Assembly (NCBI GenBank): GCA_902609095.1
Contig: CACLQQ010000024.1
Span: forward strand, 1-37,853
Length of the DNA stretch: 37,853 bases
Direction of reading: 5' to 3'
Source: an uncultured Bacteroidota bacterium
GTDB lineage: Bacteria; Bacteroidota; Bacteroidia; Chitinophagales; Saprospiraceae
The translations under genes and the position numbers were made by a program. This document shows positions 1 through 9,347 of this stretch, in pieces (positions within the stretch are counted from its first letter, which is position 1; each line of letters starts with the position of its first letter). Under the pieces are notes generated by a model. The model was given only the letters and a program-made list of their open reading frames with translations. It did not search any database and was not told the DNA's origin.

Positions 1-72
1 TGCTTGATTTTCTGGAATATCAAAACAATGGACGCCTAAACGTTCTTGATTTTGTACTAAAATAAAAGTCAT
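1..72 (-). CDS. N-terminal start of an unidentified protein, cut by the window edge
   Basis: An open frame of 24 codons starts at ATG (72-70) on the minus strand and runs off the left edge without a stop. It begins MTFILVQNQERLGVHC. There is no signal peptide and I recognise no family. The upstream sequence has no clear Shine-Dalgarno site, which is normal for Bacteroidota. It could be a chance frame, because so little is visible. Confidence 0.35.
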   Translation of the reverse strand, partial: MTFILVQNQERLGVHCFDIPENQA

Positions 73-253
73 GCAAAATAACGAGGTAAAGAGTAAAACT
101 GTTTTTTCATTTAAATTAATCTATGATTACTAATACCTCTAAGTTAGACAGAATGAATTGAATTACAAGATTCAATTCACACATTATTCAAACAACATTT
201 CGCCAGAAATTCCAACACAGATGGAAAGATTTGAATTGTTTCCGTTTACAAAA

Positions 254-275
254 AACCCTCCCATTTGGGAGGGTT
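254..275 (-). terminator. Rho-independent terminator of the secreted hypothetical gene
   Basis: A perfect 9-bp stem (AACCCTCCC / GGGAGGGTT) with a 4-nt loop is followed, on the minus strand, by a T tract. It lies about 20 bases past the stop codon of the gene that ends at 297, as expected for an intrinsic terminator of that gene. Confidence 0.85.
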
Positions 276-296
276 AATTCATAGAGATTTGTCGTA

Positions 297-989
297 TTAA
301 AAATCCATCACACGAACCGACATTGTCGTATTGACTACTTTTCGAATACCTGATACCTCAGCTGAAAACTCAGCGAACAAGGGATCTGTTAACATTTTCT
401 TTGTGTTTGAAAGTGCTGTTTTTATATCAGAAGATCCGATCCATGCAAAATGAGAAAAATCAGCATTTTTTCCTACAATTGGAAAAGCTAGTCCATAAGA
501 ATTATTTTCATACCCTAATTTTTTTGCCATCTTTTGCGAAAAGCTTTTAAATTCTTTTAGATATAAAGAAGGGTTGGTTACTTCCATTTGATAAACCATA
601 AACACATTGTCATTTGCCCAATCTTGTCCGTTATACCAAATCGGGGTATTAATAGATTTTGATACATCTATAGAATACTGAGGTAGTCTTTCGTCAAATA
701 ATAATCTTGCTTCCATTGACTGTTCGTAAGACATGAAAGCTTTTTCAAAAGCTTCCTCGTTTGGAAAACAGAACTGAAGAGAATGAGTGGACTTTGTAGA
801 TCCATTTGGAAGATAGGCAAATAATGATTTTGTAGCCTGTATATTTTTAGCCCACTCGGTGTTCATTGCAGCAGTTATGGTTGATACAACCATTTCTGGA
901 TTTTCAGCTTTAAGATCAAAAAGCACACAATACTGGGCTTCTAAAGAAATTGAACTGAATACAAATAATGCAATAAAATAATTTTTCAT
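297..989 (-). CDS. Secreted hypothetical protein, 230 aa
   Basis: The protein begins with a clear signal peptide (MKNYFIALFVFSSISLEAQ, probable cleavage near residue 19), so it is exported. The mature part is soluble-looking with no further membrane segment, one Cys at residue 21, and many aromatic residues. I do not recognise a family. Its two similar-sized halves (roughly residues 20-120 and 125-230) each contain a stretch about filling or extending sums over time or members, which vaguely suggests a duplicated ferredoxin-like (dimeric alpha/beta barrel) fold, but this is only an impression. The frame is intact, ends in TAA and is followed by its own terminator. It appears monocistronic and is divergent from the monooxygenase stub at 1131. 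Confidence 0.75.
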   Translation of the reverse strand: MKNYFIALFVFSSISLEAQYCVLFDLKAENPEMVVSTITAAMNTEWAKNIQATKSLFAYLPNGSTKSTHSLQFCFPNEEAFEKAFMSYEQSMEARLLFDERLPQYSIDVSKSINTPIWYNGQDWANDNVFMVYQMEVTNPSLYLKEFKSFSQKMAKKLGYENNSYGLAFPIVGKNADFSHFAWIGSSDIKTALSNTKKMLTDPLFAEFSAEVSGIRKVVNTTMSVRVMDF

Positions 990-1130
990 TTTTTATTGGT
1001 TATGGTTAATGATTTTTATAAGTTTTCAAAAATGAAGATAAGATTACATATTCGGTTTCTTTGATTATTTTAAACAAAATCTTTTAAAATCATAGATGAT
1101 AAGATGAACGAAAAAAGCTCAGAAAAATAA

Positions 1131-1300
1131 ATGGAAATCGGTTTAGATAGTTTTGCCGCGATAGATATCGCTAAGGGGGTTCCAACATCTCAGGAGTGGG
1201 TTCGTGCCCTAGATGAATTGATTGATCGTATTGCTTTTGCAGACGCTGTAGGAATGGACTTTTTCGGAATTGGAGAACACCATCGGGAGGAATTTCTGGA
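1131..1300 (+). pseudogene. Luciferase-like monooxygenase, 5' stub only
   Basis: About 57 codons match the start of LLM-class flavin-dependent oxidoreductases: MEIGLDSFAA at the start, then the hallmark FGIGEHHREEFLDS. Family members are about 330-350 aa long, so some 85% is missing. After LDS the similarity ends abruptly and the sequence becomes the antisense of a DUF885 gene; the frame runs on nonsensically to a stop at 1370. The start ATG and the first exon-like block show no stop or frameshift, so the loss is a deletion or rearrangement rather than gradual decay. The family oxidises substrates with FMNH2 and O2; no activity is possible from this fragment. Confidence 0.8.
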
Positions 1301-1302
1301 TT

Positions 1303-1960
1303 CAGAACTTGACTGTAAACGCTCTTACATCAAATTGCGCACCGAGTTTCTGTTCTGCTTTGGTTCTTAGGGCTCTGATTTTGATCTGGCTCATTATGTA
1401 AGGAAGTGCTTGACCGGGAGTGGCCATATAGCGTTCAACTTCAGAAATGATAGAGGCTTCCGACTCGGCTTCATGGTCCAGTGAATATTGGATGGCTTGT
1501 TCTCGTGTCCATCCTTTGCTGTGCAATCCCGTATCTACCACCAAACGAATCGTACGATGCATTTCCATACGCAAGATGCCAAAATATTGAATGGGATCTT
1601 CATAAAGACCTAATTCCCTACCTAAAGATTCTGCATACAACGCCCATCCTTCTACAAAAACTCCCAAACTTTTGGGGATGTAAAAATTTAGGCAATACCT
1701 TATTTTCTTGTTGCAAAGGCAACTGATAGTGATGTCCCGGAATCGCTTCGTGAAGAAATAGCACTTCGTCAGCAAACTTTTTGTACTTATAAACCTAAAG
1801 AATGGTCACCTAAAAAATTCCAGGGTGCGAGGCGTCTTTTGTTCCGAAAACATATTCCACACTGGCTAAAGCCGCACGAAAGGCTTCTGTTCTTCTGACT
1901 ACAAAATCTGCTTTGGGTCTTAATTCAAAAACCTGATCGAACTTATCATTTATTTTTTCC
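1303..1960 (-). pseudogene. DUF885 family (putative metallopeptidase), broken C-terminal part
   Basis: Reading the minus strand gives the C-terminal third of a DUF885 protein: FELRPKADFVVRR, then ASHPGIF, the metal-binding HEAIPGHHYQ, VEGWALYAESLG and the tail GAQFDVRAF. The family is usually about 550-600 aa and secreted; some members act as peptidases. Two in-frame TAG stops lie at 1812-1810 and 1797-1795, where relatives read PGIFYV and a following loop. A frameshift near 1685 separates HEAIPGHHYQ from EGWALYAE. The N-terminal half is gone: an IS1595 fragment adjoins on that side, and the last few codons are lost at the junction with the monooxygenase stub near 1305. The gene is non-functional. 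Confidence 0.85.
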
Positions 1961-2087
1961 TTTAAGCCAATAGTGTTCGGAATGGCCGCATCTTGCACTT
2001 CACACCCTCTGATTGTCTACGTAGCCTTAAATGTTCCTTACAAGGTGCTTCATCTGGAAAAGTCTCCATAAATTTCAAAATGTTCAT
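1949..2087 (-). mobile_element. IS1595-family transposase remnant (N-terminal zinc ribbon)
   Basis: From ATG 2087 the minus strand reads MNILKFMETFPDEAPCKEH, then EGVKCK, and after a one-base shift near 1991 CGHSEHYWLKGKNK. This matches the first ~45 residues of IS1595/ISXO2-type transposases, whose N-terminus is a CxxC zinc ribbon. The catalytic DDE part is absent, and I see no terminal inverted repeats. The fragment joins straight onto the DUF885 remnant, so insertion and later deletion at this point probably removed the 5' part of DUF885. The exact junction (about 1949-1975) cannot be fixed by eye. Confidence 0.75.
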
Positions 2088-2173
2088 ATTCACTTACTTT
2101 AAAACCAATATCAATACCTCCGTATATACATTTTGCATTTAGGTAATTATCCGTTCAATCATAAACAATAAAA

Positions 2174-2625
2174 ATGATTTTAATAGTACAGACTGTATTA
2201 TCGACAATAGTTCTTTTATCAGGTGTTATTTTTCTTATTCCAAATGGCACAGCAATTCATAAGAAAATCGGCGACCTATATTTTTTCAGTATGTGAGTCA
2301 GCTTGATTACTACTTTCGGATTGTTTAACGTATGGAATAGATCTGGTGTATATCATTAACTATCTTTAGTGAGACTATTGACATTAGCAAATGCAATATA
2401 TTTCGCTATTTTAGGAAGGAGCAGAAAAAAATGGTCTGGCATCATTTATTATGGATGGGATGCAATTATATAGGATTAGTTAAGGCAGCAGGATCACATT
2501 TGTATTCAGTTTTCCCAGAATGGCTTTATTGGCTAAAGATAGAATTATTTTGGGTTTTACCTTATTCCTTAGTTACGATCATAATCGTGCAAAAAAAGGA
2601 AACCACGGTGAAAATAGCACTATAG
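2174..2625 (+). pseudogene. DUF2306-like integral membrane protein, broken
   Basis: The frame opens with MILIVQTVLSTIVLLSGVI and HKKIGDLYF, typical of small four-helix DUF2306-type membrane proteins (a hydrophobic first helix followed by a HRxxG-like loop). In-frame TGA and TAA stops follow in the second and third segments (after FFSM and after GVYH). Near 2425 the frame shifts by one base, and the third and fourth helices continue as WHHLLWMGCNYIGL to the stop at 2623-2625. At least three lesions make it a pseudogene. Function of the family is unknown. It stands alone, with no operon partner. Confidence 0.65.
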
Positions 2626-2793
2626 TATATTAAAAAATAGAACTTAACCATAATTATATGGCTACTCGAAAAAACCTTTTGTATATATCAATACGAAAAT
2701 GAGAATTCAGAATGTCGCCTCAAGGAACAAAAGATAACCAATGATAATGATGCCACACTTACCCAGCGGCTTATAACACATGCGATAGATACG

Positions 2794-5196
2794 TTATCTC
2801 AGAAACCATGTCTCATAAGCCACTCCTTCTACCTTCTCTCGACTATAGAACAGCGGAAAATATTGATCTCTCACCCATAAGTCAAATAGATTTCTATAAT
2901 GCGGATGTTCGGGATTGCCATTTTGACCTGGTGTATTAGTGGCAAGGGTATGATCCCAGTTGCCAGTATCACAGATGATCTTGAAGGAGCCACCACTGCG
3001 CTGGTTGAGGTTTGAGCTAGTCATATTAACGGTATAGGCATTCCCTCCTCGAGGAGCCGGCCCTACTTCTAACTGCTTCCTGATATCGGGTGTCACTGCG
3101 GCACTCATCGGATGCTGTAGGGTGATATGTTTATAGTCTGCACTGCCATAGGTCCAGTTAGAAAGATCTGCACCATATCGCTGATGAAGGTCTCGCACCG
3201 CCATCACAAAGGCTCCTTGAATGAATTCATCTCTGCCGGCTATAGGCTCCACACCAAACTTGTCATCAGGATAGATGAGAAAGTCTATGACTTTCTTGAG
3301 TTGGACGGATAGGAGCCCTTTGACCTCTTTGGGTACTTCTAATTGATTCATAGCTGATTTGAGCTGATCTTCGAACGAGGCATAGATCCCCGCCTCAATG
3401 GATGCGGCATCCATGACAAAATCCCAATCCATCAATCGCTCTGCACAGAGAGCGGTCAGGCTATCGGACCACTGCATATGTCTCAGCATCGGCACCAATT
3501 CTCTGGCTGGAATGGATAGATAATCGGTCTGTAGGGCCACCATGTCTTGCATCGTATGCTGTCGGCCGGAGTTGAGGACTTCTTTGACCCTATCTCCTCG
3601 GTAGGGATCGCTCCACTCATAGTTTAACTCCTCTCTCAGCGGATAGTCCATCGGCGTGACATCCTCATTGCTCGTAGAAATCATTCCTGATTCGGGATTG
3701 TAGAGATGGGGTCGTTTATTAATCTCACGGTAATCATTCCATTCGTGGCTGCCATCACCTGGGACTGGCACTAATCCACTCCAGGATCGAATCGGCGAGA
3801 TTCCTACGGCTTGCCATCCAATGTTCCCGGCCTGGTCTGCCCAGATCATATTCTCCCCAGGGATGTGTGAGTAATTGCAGGCTTCTCTAAACTCATCAAA
3901 ATCTCGAGCTTGATTCATCCTGAGACTGGCGAGATATGGGGATCCTCCTGGCTCCAACCAACCACACCTGACGGCATAGGCGACATCATGCTCTTCATTT
4001 ATCATCGTTATCGGACCATGTATGGTATAATAGAGTTCGACCTCCTCGGCTGCTTGCTGACCTTTGACAGGGATGAATTCTTTGATCATGCGCATATCTA
4101 CCCACTCTCCATTGTGACGATACTGGTGAGGATTGTCAGGATTGATCTCATAGACATAGAGATCCTCAGCATCAGTTCTAAACACGGTAAGTCCCCATGC
4201 TCCATAATCGTTATGCCCTATAGAGATTCCCGGAATCTCAGGCTCGCCCCCACCGATGACATTCCAGCCCGGTGCTACGAGGTGACTTATATACCTGAGT
4301 GATGGAACCGCCTGCGTCCGATGTGGATCGTTGGCCATCATGGGATAGCCACTCTGGGTATGATCACCATCGACCACCCAGTTGTTACTGCCGATGGTGA
4401 ATATATCTTCTCGTTCTGCAAGAGATTCTTCTCGCTCCTCTATAGTGGCCAAGTATCTGTAATCTGACTCAGCATTGCGCGCAGAGTAAGCGATATCTGA
4501 TGGCACAAACTTAACTGGCCTGCGATAGGCATTGTACAATTCTAAGATGTCGTCATGCAGCAGGCTGGCATCAATGGATTCATCGATATTGAGATCTGGA
4601 TCATTGGGATGGAACCATAGGATCTCTTTAACCTTGTCCACTCCCAAGAGGTCCACCATGCGTCCTATTTTCAGCTCTTGCTTTATATTGCCCAATAATC
4701 CTTGATGGCGAGAGATGACTACCTCTGGTGTCCATTTGAGAGGCTTGATATCGAGCAGTTGAAACTCGAGTGACAGAAGATCAGGTTTCTGCTCGGTCAA
4801 ATCTATATAGGCATTGACCCCATCTACGAAAGAGCTAATGATCATTTCTCCGTTATCATGGTAATGATTCATCTCTGTGGTGATATCTCCTCGGAACTGG
4901 AACAGTCGAGTGCCGATGTCACGCTTCAATTCTCGAGGTCCCAAAATCTCAGCTACCGTTCCAGTGGCCTGACGGCGCCAGATCTCAAACTGGAACAATC
5001 TATCCTTGGCTGCATGAAAGCCCTGAGCAAAAAACAAGTCCTCCTCATTCTGTGCGTAGATATGCGGCACACCCCACTGATCGATGATTATTTCTACAGG
5101 CTCCTTAAGGCCCTCCACATCGATGTTATTATTGACCTGAGCAAATAGACCTCCGATTAGCAACGAAAAGGCAATAGAAAGATACTCCTTAAGCAT
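2794..5196 (-). CDS. Penicillin acylase family hydrolase, secreted
   Basis: An intact 800-residue member of the penicillin amidase (S45, Ntn-hydrolase) family. A signal peptide (residues 1-19, ending GLFAQ) sends it to the periplasm. The N-terminal part (about 20-265) with WGVPHIYA and FAQGFHAAKDRLFQ is the alpha chain; autocleavage before Ser270 in IGSNNWVV would free the catalytic N-terminal Ser of the beta chain. Later family motifs include MMANDPHR and the NMIWADQAGNIGW block. Relatives cleave amide bonds of beta-lactams or N-acyl-homoserine lactones, or are of unknown substrate; nothing here decides which. Length is normal, no frameshift is seen, and it is probably transcribed alone. It is a strong control showing that a 2.4-kb frame in this window can stay open. 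Confidence 0.9.
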   Translation of the reverse strand: MLKEYLSIAFSLLIGGLFAQVNNNIDVEGLKEPVEIIIDQWGVPHIYAQNEEDLFFAQGFHAAKDRLFQFEIWRRQATGTVAEILGPRELKRDIGTRLFQFRGDITTEMNHYHDNGEMIISSFVDGVNAYIDLTEQKPDLLSLEFQLLDIKPLKWTPEVVISRHQGLLGNIKQELKIGRMVDLLGVDKVKEILWFHPNDPDLNIDESIDASLLHDDILELYNAYRRPVKFVPSDIAYSARNAESDYRYLATIEEREESLAEREDIFTIGSNNWVVDGDHTQSGYPMMANDPHRTQAVPSLRYISHLVAPGWNVIGGGEPEIPGISIGHNDYGAWGLTVFRTDAEDLYVYEINPDNPHQYRHNGEWVDMRMIKEFIPVKGQQAAEEVELYYTIHGPITMINEEHDVAYAVRCGWLEPGGSPYLASLRMNQARDFDEFREACNYSHIPGENMIWADQAGNIGWQAVGISPIRSWSGLVPVPGDGSHEWNDYREINKRPHLYNPESGMISTSNEDVTPMDYPLREELNYEWSDPYRGDRVKEVLNSGRQHTMQDMVALQTDYLSIPARELVPMLRHMQWSDSLTALCAERLMDWDFVMDAASIEAGIYASFEDQLKSAMNQLEVPKEVKGLLSVQLKKVIDFLIYPDDKFGVEPIAGRDEFIQGAFVMAVRDLHQRYGADLSNWTYGSADYKHITLQHPMSAAVTPDIRKQLEVGPAPRGGNAYTVNMTSSNLNQRSGGSFKIICDTGNWDHTLATNTPGQNGNPEHPHYRNLFDLWVRDQYFPLFYSREKVEGVAYETWFLR

Positions 5197-5284
5197 GGTT
5201 AGATAGATTTAGGTGCTTAAGGTAATTAATGATTCCTCAACAGTATAATCTCCAATTGGATACCTCAGTCATCGGGGCATAAAA

Positions 5285-5310
5285 AAAGCCACCCGTAATG
5301 GAGTGGCTTT
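5285..5310 (-). terminator. Rho-independent terminator of the metalloprotease pseudogene
   Basis: Stem AAAGCCAC / GTGGCTTT (8 bp) with a 10-nt loop. On the minus strand it is followed by a run of T (7281-like A tract on the plus strand at 5281-5287). It sits about 20 bases beyond the TGA/TAA end of the gene terminating at 5330. It is still well formed although the gene is dead. Confidence 0.85.
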
Positions 5311-5329
5311 CGTTCTAATCTAGAATTCT

Positions 5330-7958
5330 TTATGAATCAGCATCCAATGCTTCATCGATCTTATGCATCATATAAGCACGATGTGCTTTGGTCTCCATTT
5401 GTTTGCCTTTTTTCTTTTCTAACTTCGTTTGGATGGATTCCAACTGATAGAATAAAGCAGACTTGGTGATCGCATCATAACTAACGCTCTTGAGTCCTGC
5501 TATTAGTCCATCTACATAGGACTGCTGCAAATTCTGTCTTAAAGGATTCACCGCTCCACCCAAATCTGAATCAAATATTCCACTGGTTACATCTCTAAGC
5601 ATCACTATGACGCTGTATGAGTTGCCGTACCGACGACTGTTGTTCATACGGCTCAAGGTATTCGGATGCATGATATGTGATAAGAGCATTCGCTGGAACG
5701 ATCCAATCTGTTGTAAGATTTTAGGGTCTTCTGTTCCACTCCAAAAATCCCAACCTCGACGTTGTGGTTGTAAATGAGCATAGTTATCTCTGGATACTGA
5801 AAAACTATTAGGACTAAAAGCATACTTGCTCATCATTTCCACGGCCTTCTTTTGTTGCTGGTAGCTCACTGGTGTATGCGGCTGACCATTTTCTTTTTGC
5901 CCATGGAGGTTACGATCTATCTCGACGCCACCGACATATCTAACCACGGCACTAAGTCCACTGGCCTGATCCCACATCAATCGGAAGAACCCTCTTCTGA
6001 ATTCATGATATGACTCTCCATCATCAACCATTCTGTCCATTAGGTTTGCCATAGCATTCTGACAGAACTGTACTCGATCAGAGGAATATTGGAATACATC
6101 GCTACTGAGATCCCAAGCATTGATTCTTGGATCGATGCCACTACTGGATGAAAACATGGCGTCAGCATCATTAGCAAATCTCAGCTGATCCTCAGTAGAG
6201 AGACTCATTAACTTCTCTACTCTGGCCTTCTACTGACTGTCCATAGTTTGCTTCTCTGCATAAGCATAAGTAATCCCCCAATGATCATATGGACCAGGCA
6301 CTACAGACTGAAAGCTACCTTGTTTAGACTTATCTAATGCTAAGTACATAGGATTATGATCCATCACTGAACTGGTCATTCTATGCTTCTCAGTCAGCTC
6401 TCTGTTGTACACTTCAGTCGCATCCCATAAGTGACTGGAGATATAATTATGCTCTAAACCTAAGGTATGTCCCACCTCACGTAAGAGCAGTTCTATGAGG
6501 GTTTCTTCCTCCATTCTGCCTACCTCTCTTGTATCAAAATCTTGGAGCTTAGCAACTGTCTTACCCATCGCGATCTTGTGAATCGCACCTTCATTAGCTT
6601 CACAGTAATGACGTGAATGTCCATCAGGGTTAATTGGCATATCAACCTTCTCGAACATCATCTCATCTAATGTCCTCGTATCTAAATCATAAACCGCCGA
6701 CTCTGTTGGAACTCCGCTGATGAATGTGTAATCCAACATGATATCAGCTCCGAAAATCTGGGCTGTTCTAAGATTTACAAAGCTTGGCCCCAGGCACTAC
6801 CCATATATGGTGCCGCCGTCCATCTCAATACATTATATCTGATACCTCCTCCATCCCAATCGGCGTCGTCGGGTTGTTTTTTTTACAACTACTGCATTCT
6901 TGAAACCAGCTCTCTAAAATGCCGGATTCCAACATTCTACCCCATCTTTGATGATTGGTCTAATTCCCTTTGGAGTCATATTCTCCATCCAAAATGTAAT
7001 TGCCTCTAAAGGCTCTGACATCTCTGCACCTGGATTCTTTTTCACCAAGTGCCATCTATGCATCATATCGCGATATGGTGTCGGATCAGTCCTGGTCTGA
7101 TCAGTAACCTGCGTAACGAAATGTCCTACCCTTGAGTCCTCATATTGTAGTTCATAGCCAGTATCTACTAATTCGATGATACTGTGTTGAATCTGTATCC
7201 TATTATATCGAGCATCCGTAACCGTAGGTAAACCATAGTTAGTAGGCATCTTATTCTCATATACCAGATCAACTATAACATCCGTATTCTTAGGATAATT
7301 TTCACATTGACCACCTTTGATTTGGATTTACTCATTCCCCCAATCTTATACGGATTTTTAGGGCCTTGTCCTGGAGCGGGGCTAAACTTCAGCTGAGTGA
7401 GAAACTCTGACAAGAATAAACCATCAGCTTTAATCAGGAATGTATCCTTGGATTCGTTCATTGCTACAACTGTCTCTACATGAAATATAGGCTCCGTTAT
7501 ATTTGCACTCGCTGCATTAGCCAATGCGCTCTCTGGATCGAAGTAGGAGTTGAGGTTTTGCTCTACAAACTCGATTCGATCATAATATTTTTGATTTATA
7601 ATATACTCTCCCAGCCATAGTTTCCTTTAACCCAGCCAGCATTTAGAGAGCCATTTTCAGAATGAAAGAAATGTAAAAACTCCTTGTTCATTTGGTCCAA
7701 ACGAACCTCCATAAAGATGTTCCCTTTAGCCGTATCTTGATAGATTGGAAACAAGCCTTCTATTTTGGTACAGCTTTCAGTGGCCTCAGCGATAGTCTTA
7801 GTATCTCTCTTTTTCTTTTCTTCTTTTTCTTCCTTGCCTTCAGATTTTTCTTCATTCTCTTTAGAAGTCGGTGAAGCTGTTTTGGTTTCCTGGCTATATA
7901 AAGAAGAACTTATCATCATAGCTAAACTACAGACGATAATGATTAATAGTTTATTCAT
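5330..7958 (-). pseudogene. DUF5117/DUF4953 zinc metalloprotease, multiply broken
   Basis: The pieces give an almost full-length (about 870 codons) Bacteroidota zinc-dependent metalloprotease: signal peptide (MNKLLIIIVCSLAMM), a Glu/Lys-rich linker, DUF5117 (KIEGLFPIYQDTAKGN, NITEPIFHVE, YRDMMHRWHLVKK) and DUF4953 with the zinc site. Lesions, 5' to 3': one-base shift near 7598; one-base shift near 7297; TAG at 6916-6914 replacing Glu in WNxAFERAGF; an A run lengthened to eight at 6877-6884; a missing base near 6787; TAG at 6232-6230. In addition the HExxHxxGxxH zinc motif reads REVGHTLGLEHN (codon 6481-6479), so the first His ligand and the site itself are lost. The terminator and the C-terminus (to DEALDADS) remain. 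It once was a secreted or periplasmic protease. Confidence 0.9.
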
Positions 7959-8092
7959 AAGGTTTTAATTATTGATCAGTGCTTTTTTTACTGTAATAAG
8001 TGAGAAGCCATAACGATGGCATTCCATTGTTATAAACATTGTATAAATATTCTATAGTCTCGATTTAGTGTAGAAGTTCGACATATCGGACG

Positions 8093-8117
8093 TTATCAAA
8101 CTGTTTCAGTTTGATAA
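8093..8117. promoter_or_regulatory. Perfect 11-bp inverted repeat in a divergent intergenic region
   Basis: TTATCAAACTG / CAGTTTGATAA separated by TTT, in the ~300-base gap between the broken metalloprotease (minus) and the quinone oxidoreductase (plus). There is no T tract after it in either direction, so it does not look like a terminator; it may be an operator for the oxidoreductase operon or a cruciform-forming remnant. The rest of the gap (7959-8264) holds no ORF I can support; an imperfect direct repeat ATTGTTATAAAC / ATTGTATAAAT lies near 8027-8050. Confidence 0.45.
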
Positions 8118-8264
8118 AAAGACTTAGAAAAAAATCAATGTTTACAGAATTAGGTCAAATATTTGTTTGAATCGATTTGTGACCGTGTGTCTATTATTAA
8201 TAGCCAATAATCAATTCGCGAGCTCAATAGGTATTTCCATATTTTAGATCAAAATTAATAGTCT

Positions 8265-9236
8265 ATGAAAGCAATGTTGGTTAAAGAATTAGGACACCCA
8301 TCTAAGATGGTATTAGAGGATATACCATCTCCAGCTCCAGGAAAAAAGCAAGTATTAGTCAGCATCATAGCTTGTAGCGTGAACTTTCCTGACACTCTCA
8401 TGGTGCAAGGACTCTATCAATTCAAACCAGAATTACCTTTTTCGGTTGGTAGCGACATTGCCGGAGTGGTTAAAGAAGTGGGAGAAGGAGTTAAGCATTT
8501 AAAGCAAGGTGATGAGGTGTTTGGCATTACTGCAACTGGAGGATTCGCAGAGGAAGTGTTAGTTCTTGCTAACAGTGTATTTCCTAAGCCTCCAATGATG
8601 GACTATAAGATCGCAGCATCGTTTATGATGGCGTATGGAACTTCATATCATGCGTTGAAGGACCGAGCTAAACTCAAAGAAAGAGAGACATTGGTGGTCC
8701 TTGGCGCATCAGGAGGTGTCGGATTAGCCGCTGTAGAGCTCGGAATAATTATGGGAGCTAAGGTTATTGCAGCAGCCTCTACTCAAGAAAAGTTAGATAT
8801 ATGCACTAAGTATGGAGCTGATGCGACCATAAACTACACTAAAGAAAATCTGAAGGAGCGAATCAAAGAACTCACTGATGGCAAAGGAGCTGATGTCGTA
8901 TATGACCCCGTAGGTGGTGATTATACTGAGGCAGCCTTAAGAGCAACTGCTTGGGAAGGCCGATTTCTCATTGTAGGGTTCCCAGCGGGCATATCAAAGA
9001 TTCCAATGAATCTGCCTTTACTCAAGGGATGTCAGATTGTAGGTGTGTTCTGGGGAAGCTTTGCACAGCGTGAAGCAGGAAAGAATATGCAGAATACGAT
9101 GGATCTCATCCAAATGTATGGTCAAGGCAAGCTGAAGCCTCACATTGATAAAGTATATGCTCTCGAAGACTCGAGGCAAGCTCTAATAGATATGATGGAT
9201 CGGAAAGTCAAAGGTAAAATCATCATTGAGCCCTAA
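8265..9236 (+). CDS. NADPH:quinone oxidoreductase family protein (zinc-free MDR)
   Basis: An intact 323-residue medium-chain dehydrogenase/reductase. The N-terminal GroES-like domain contains SVGSDIAGVVKEVGEGVK (residues 60-77), and the Rossmann fold has the NADPH loop GASGGVG at 147-153, followed by KYGADATINY. No structural or catalytic zinc-binding Cys cluster is visible, as in the QOR subfamily (for example acryloyl-CoA-reductase-like or quinone reductases). It probably reduces quinones or alpha,beta-unsaturated carbonyl compounds with NADPH in the cytoplasm. It heads a same-strand group with an acyl-CoA synthetase 110 bases downstream and a DsbA-like protein, suggesting a fatty-acid or aromatic acid catabolic unit, but the synthetase is broken. 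Confidence 0.9.
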   Translation: MKAMLVKELGHPSKMVLEDIPSPAPGKKQVLVSIIACSVNFPDTLMVQGLYQFKPELPFSVGSDIAGVVKEVGEGVKHLKQGDEVFGITATGGFAEEVLVLANSVFPKPPMMDYKIAASFMMAYGTSYHALKDRAKLKERETLVVLGASGGVGLAAVELGIIMGAKVIAAASTQEKLDICTKYGADATINYTKENLKERIKELTDGKGADVVYDPVGGDYTEAALRATAWEGRFLIVGFPAGISKIPMNLPLLKGCQIVGVFWGSFAQREAGKNMQNTMDLIQMYGQGKLKPHIDKVYALEDSRQALIDMMDRKVKGKIIIEP

Positions 9237-9347
9237 TAAAATTGCTGTAATAGCCTTTATAACGATTGTAAACTATACTTATATGCAATTTTAGATAAAC
9301 TCGTATTATCTTGTCTCAGTCGAAAATCAGTACTAACTGCTAATAAT

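Noticed and set aside
1302..1775. An open frame that could be annotated as a separate small protein
   Set aside because: It is the shifted C-terminal part of the DUF885 gene; its first ~30 codons are out-of-frame translation of the HEAIPGHHYQ region.
7692..7968. Plus-strand Phe/Ser-rich open frames opposite the metalloprotease start
   Set aside because: They are the antisense of the Glu/Lys-rich linker of the protease and have no independent support.
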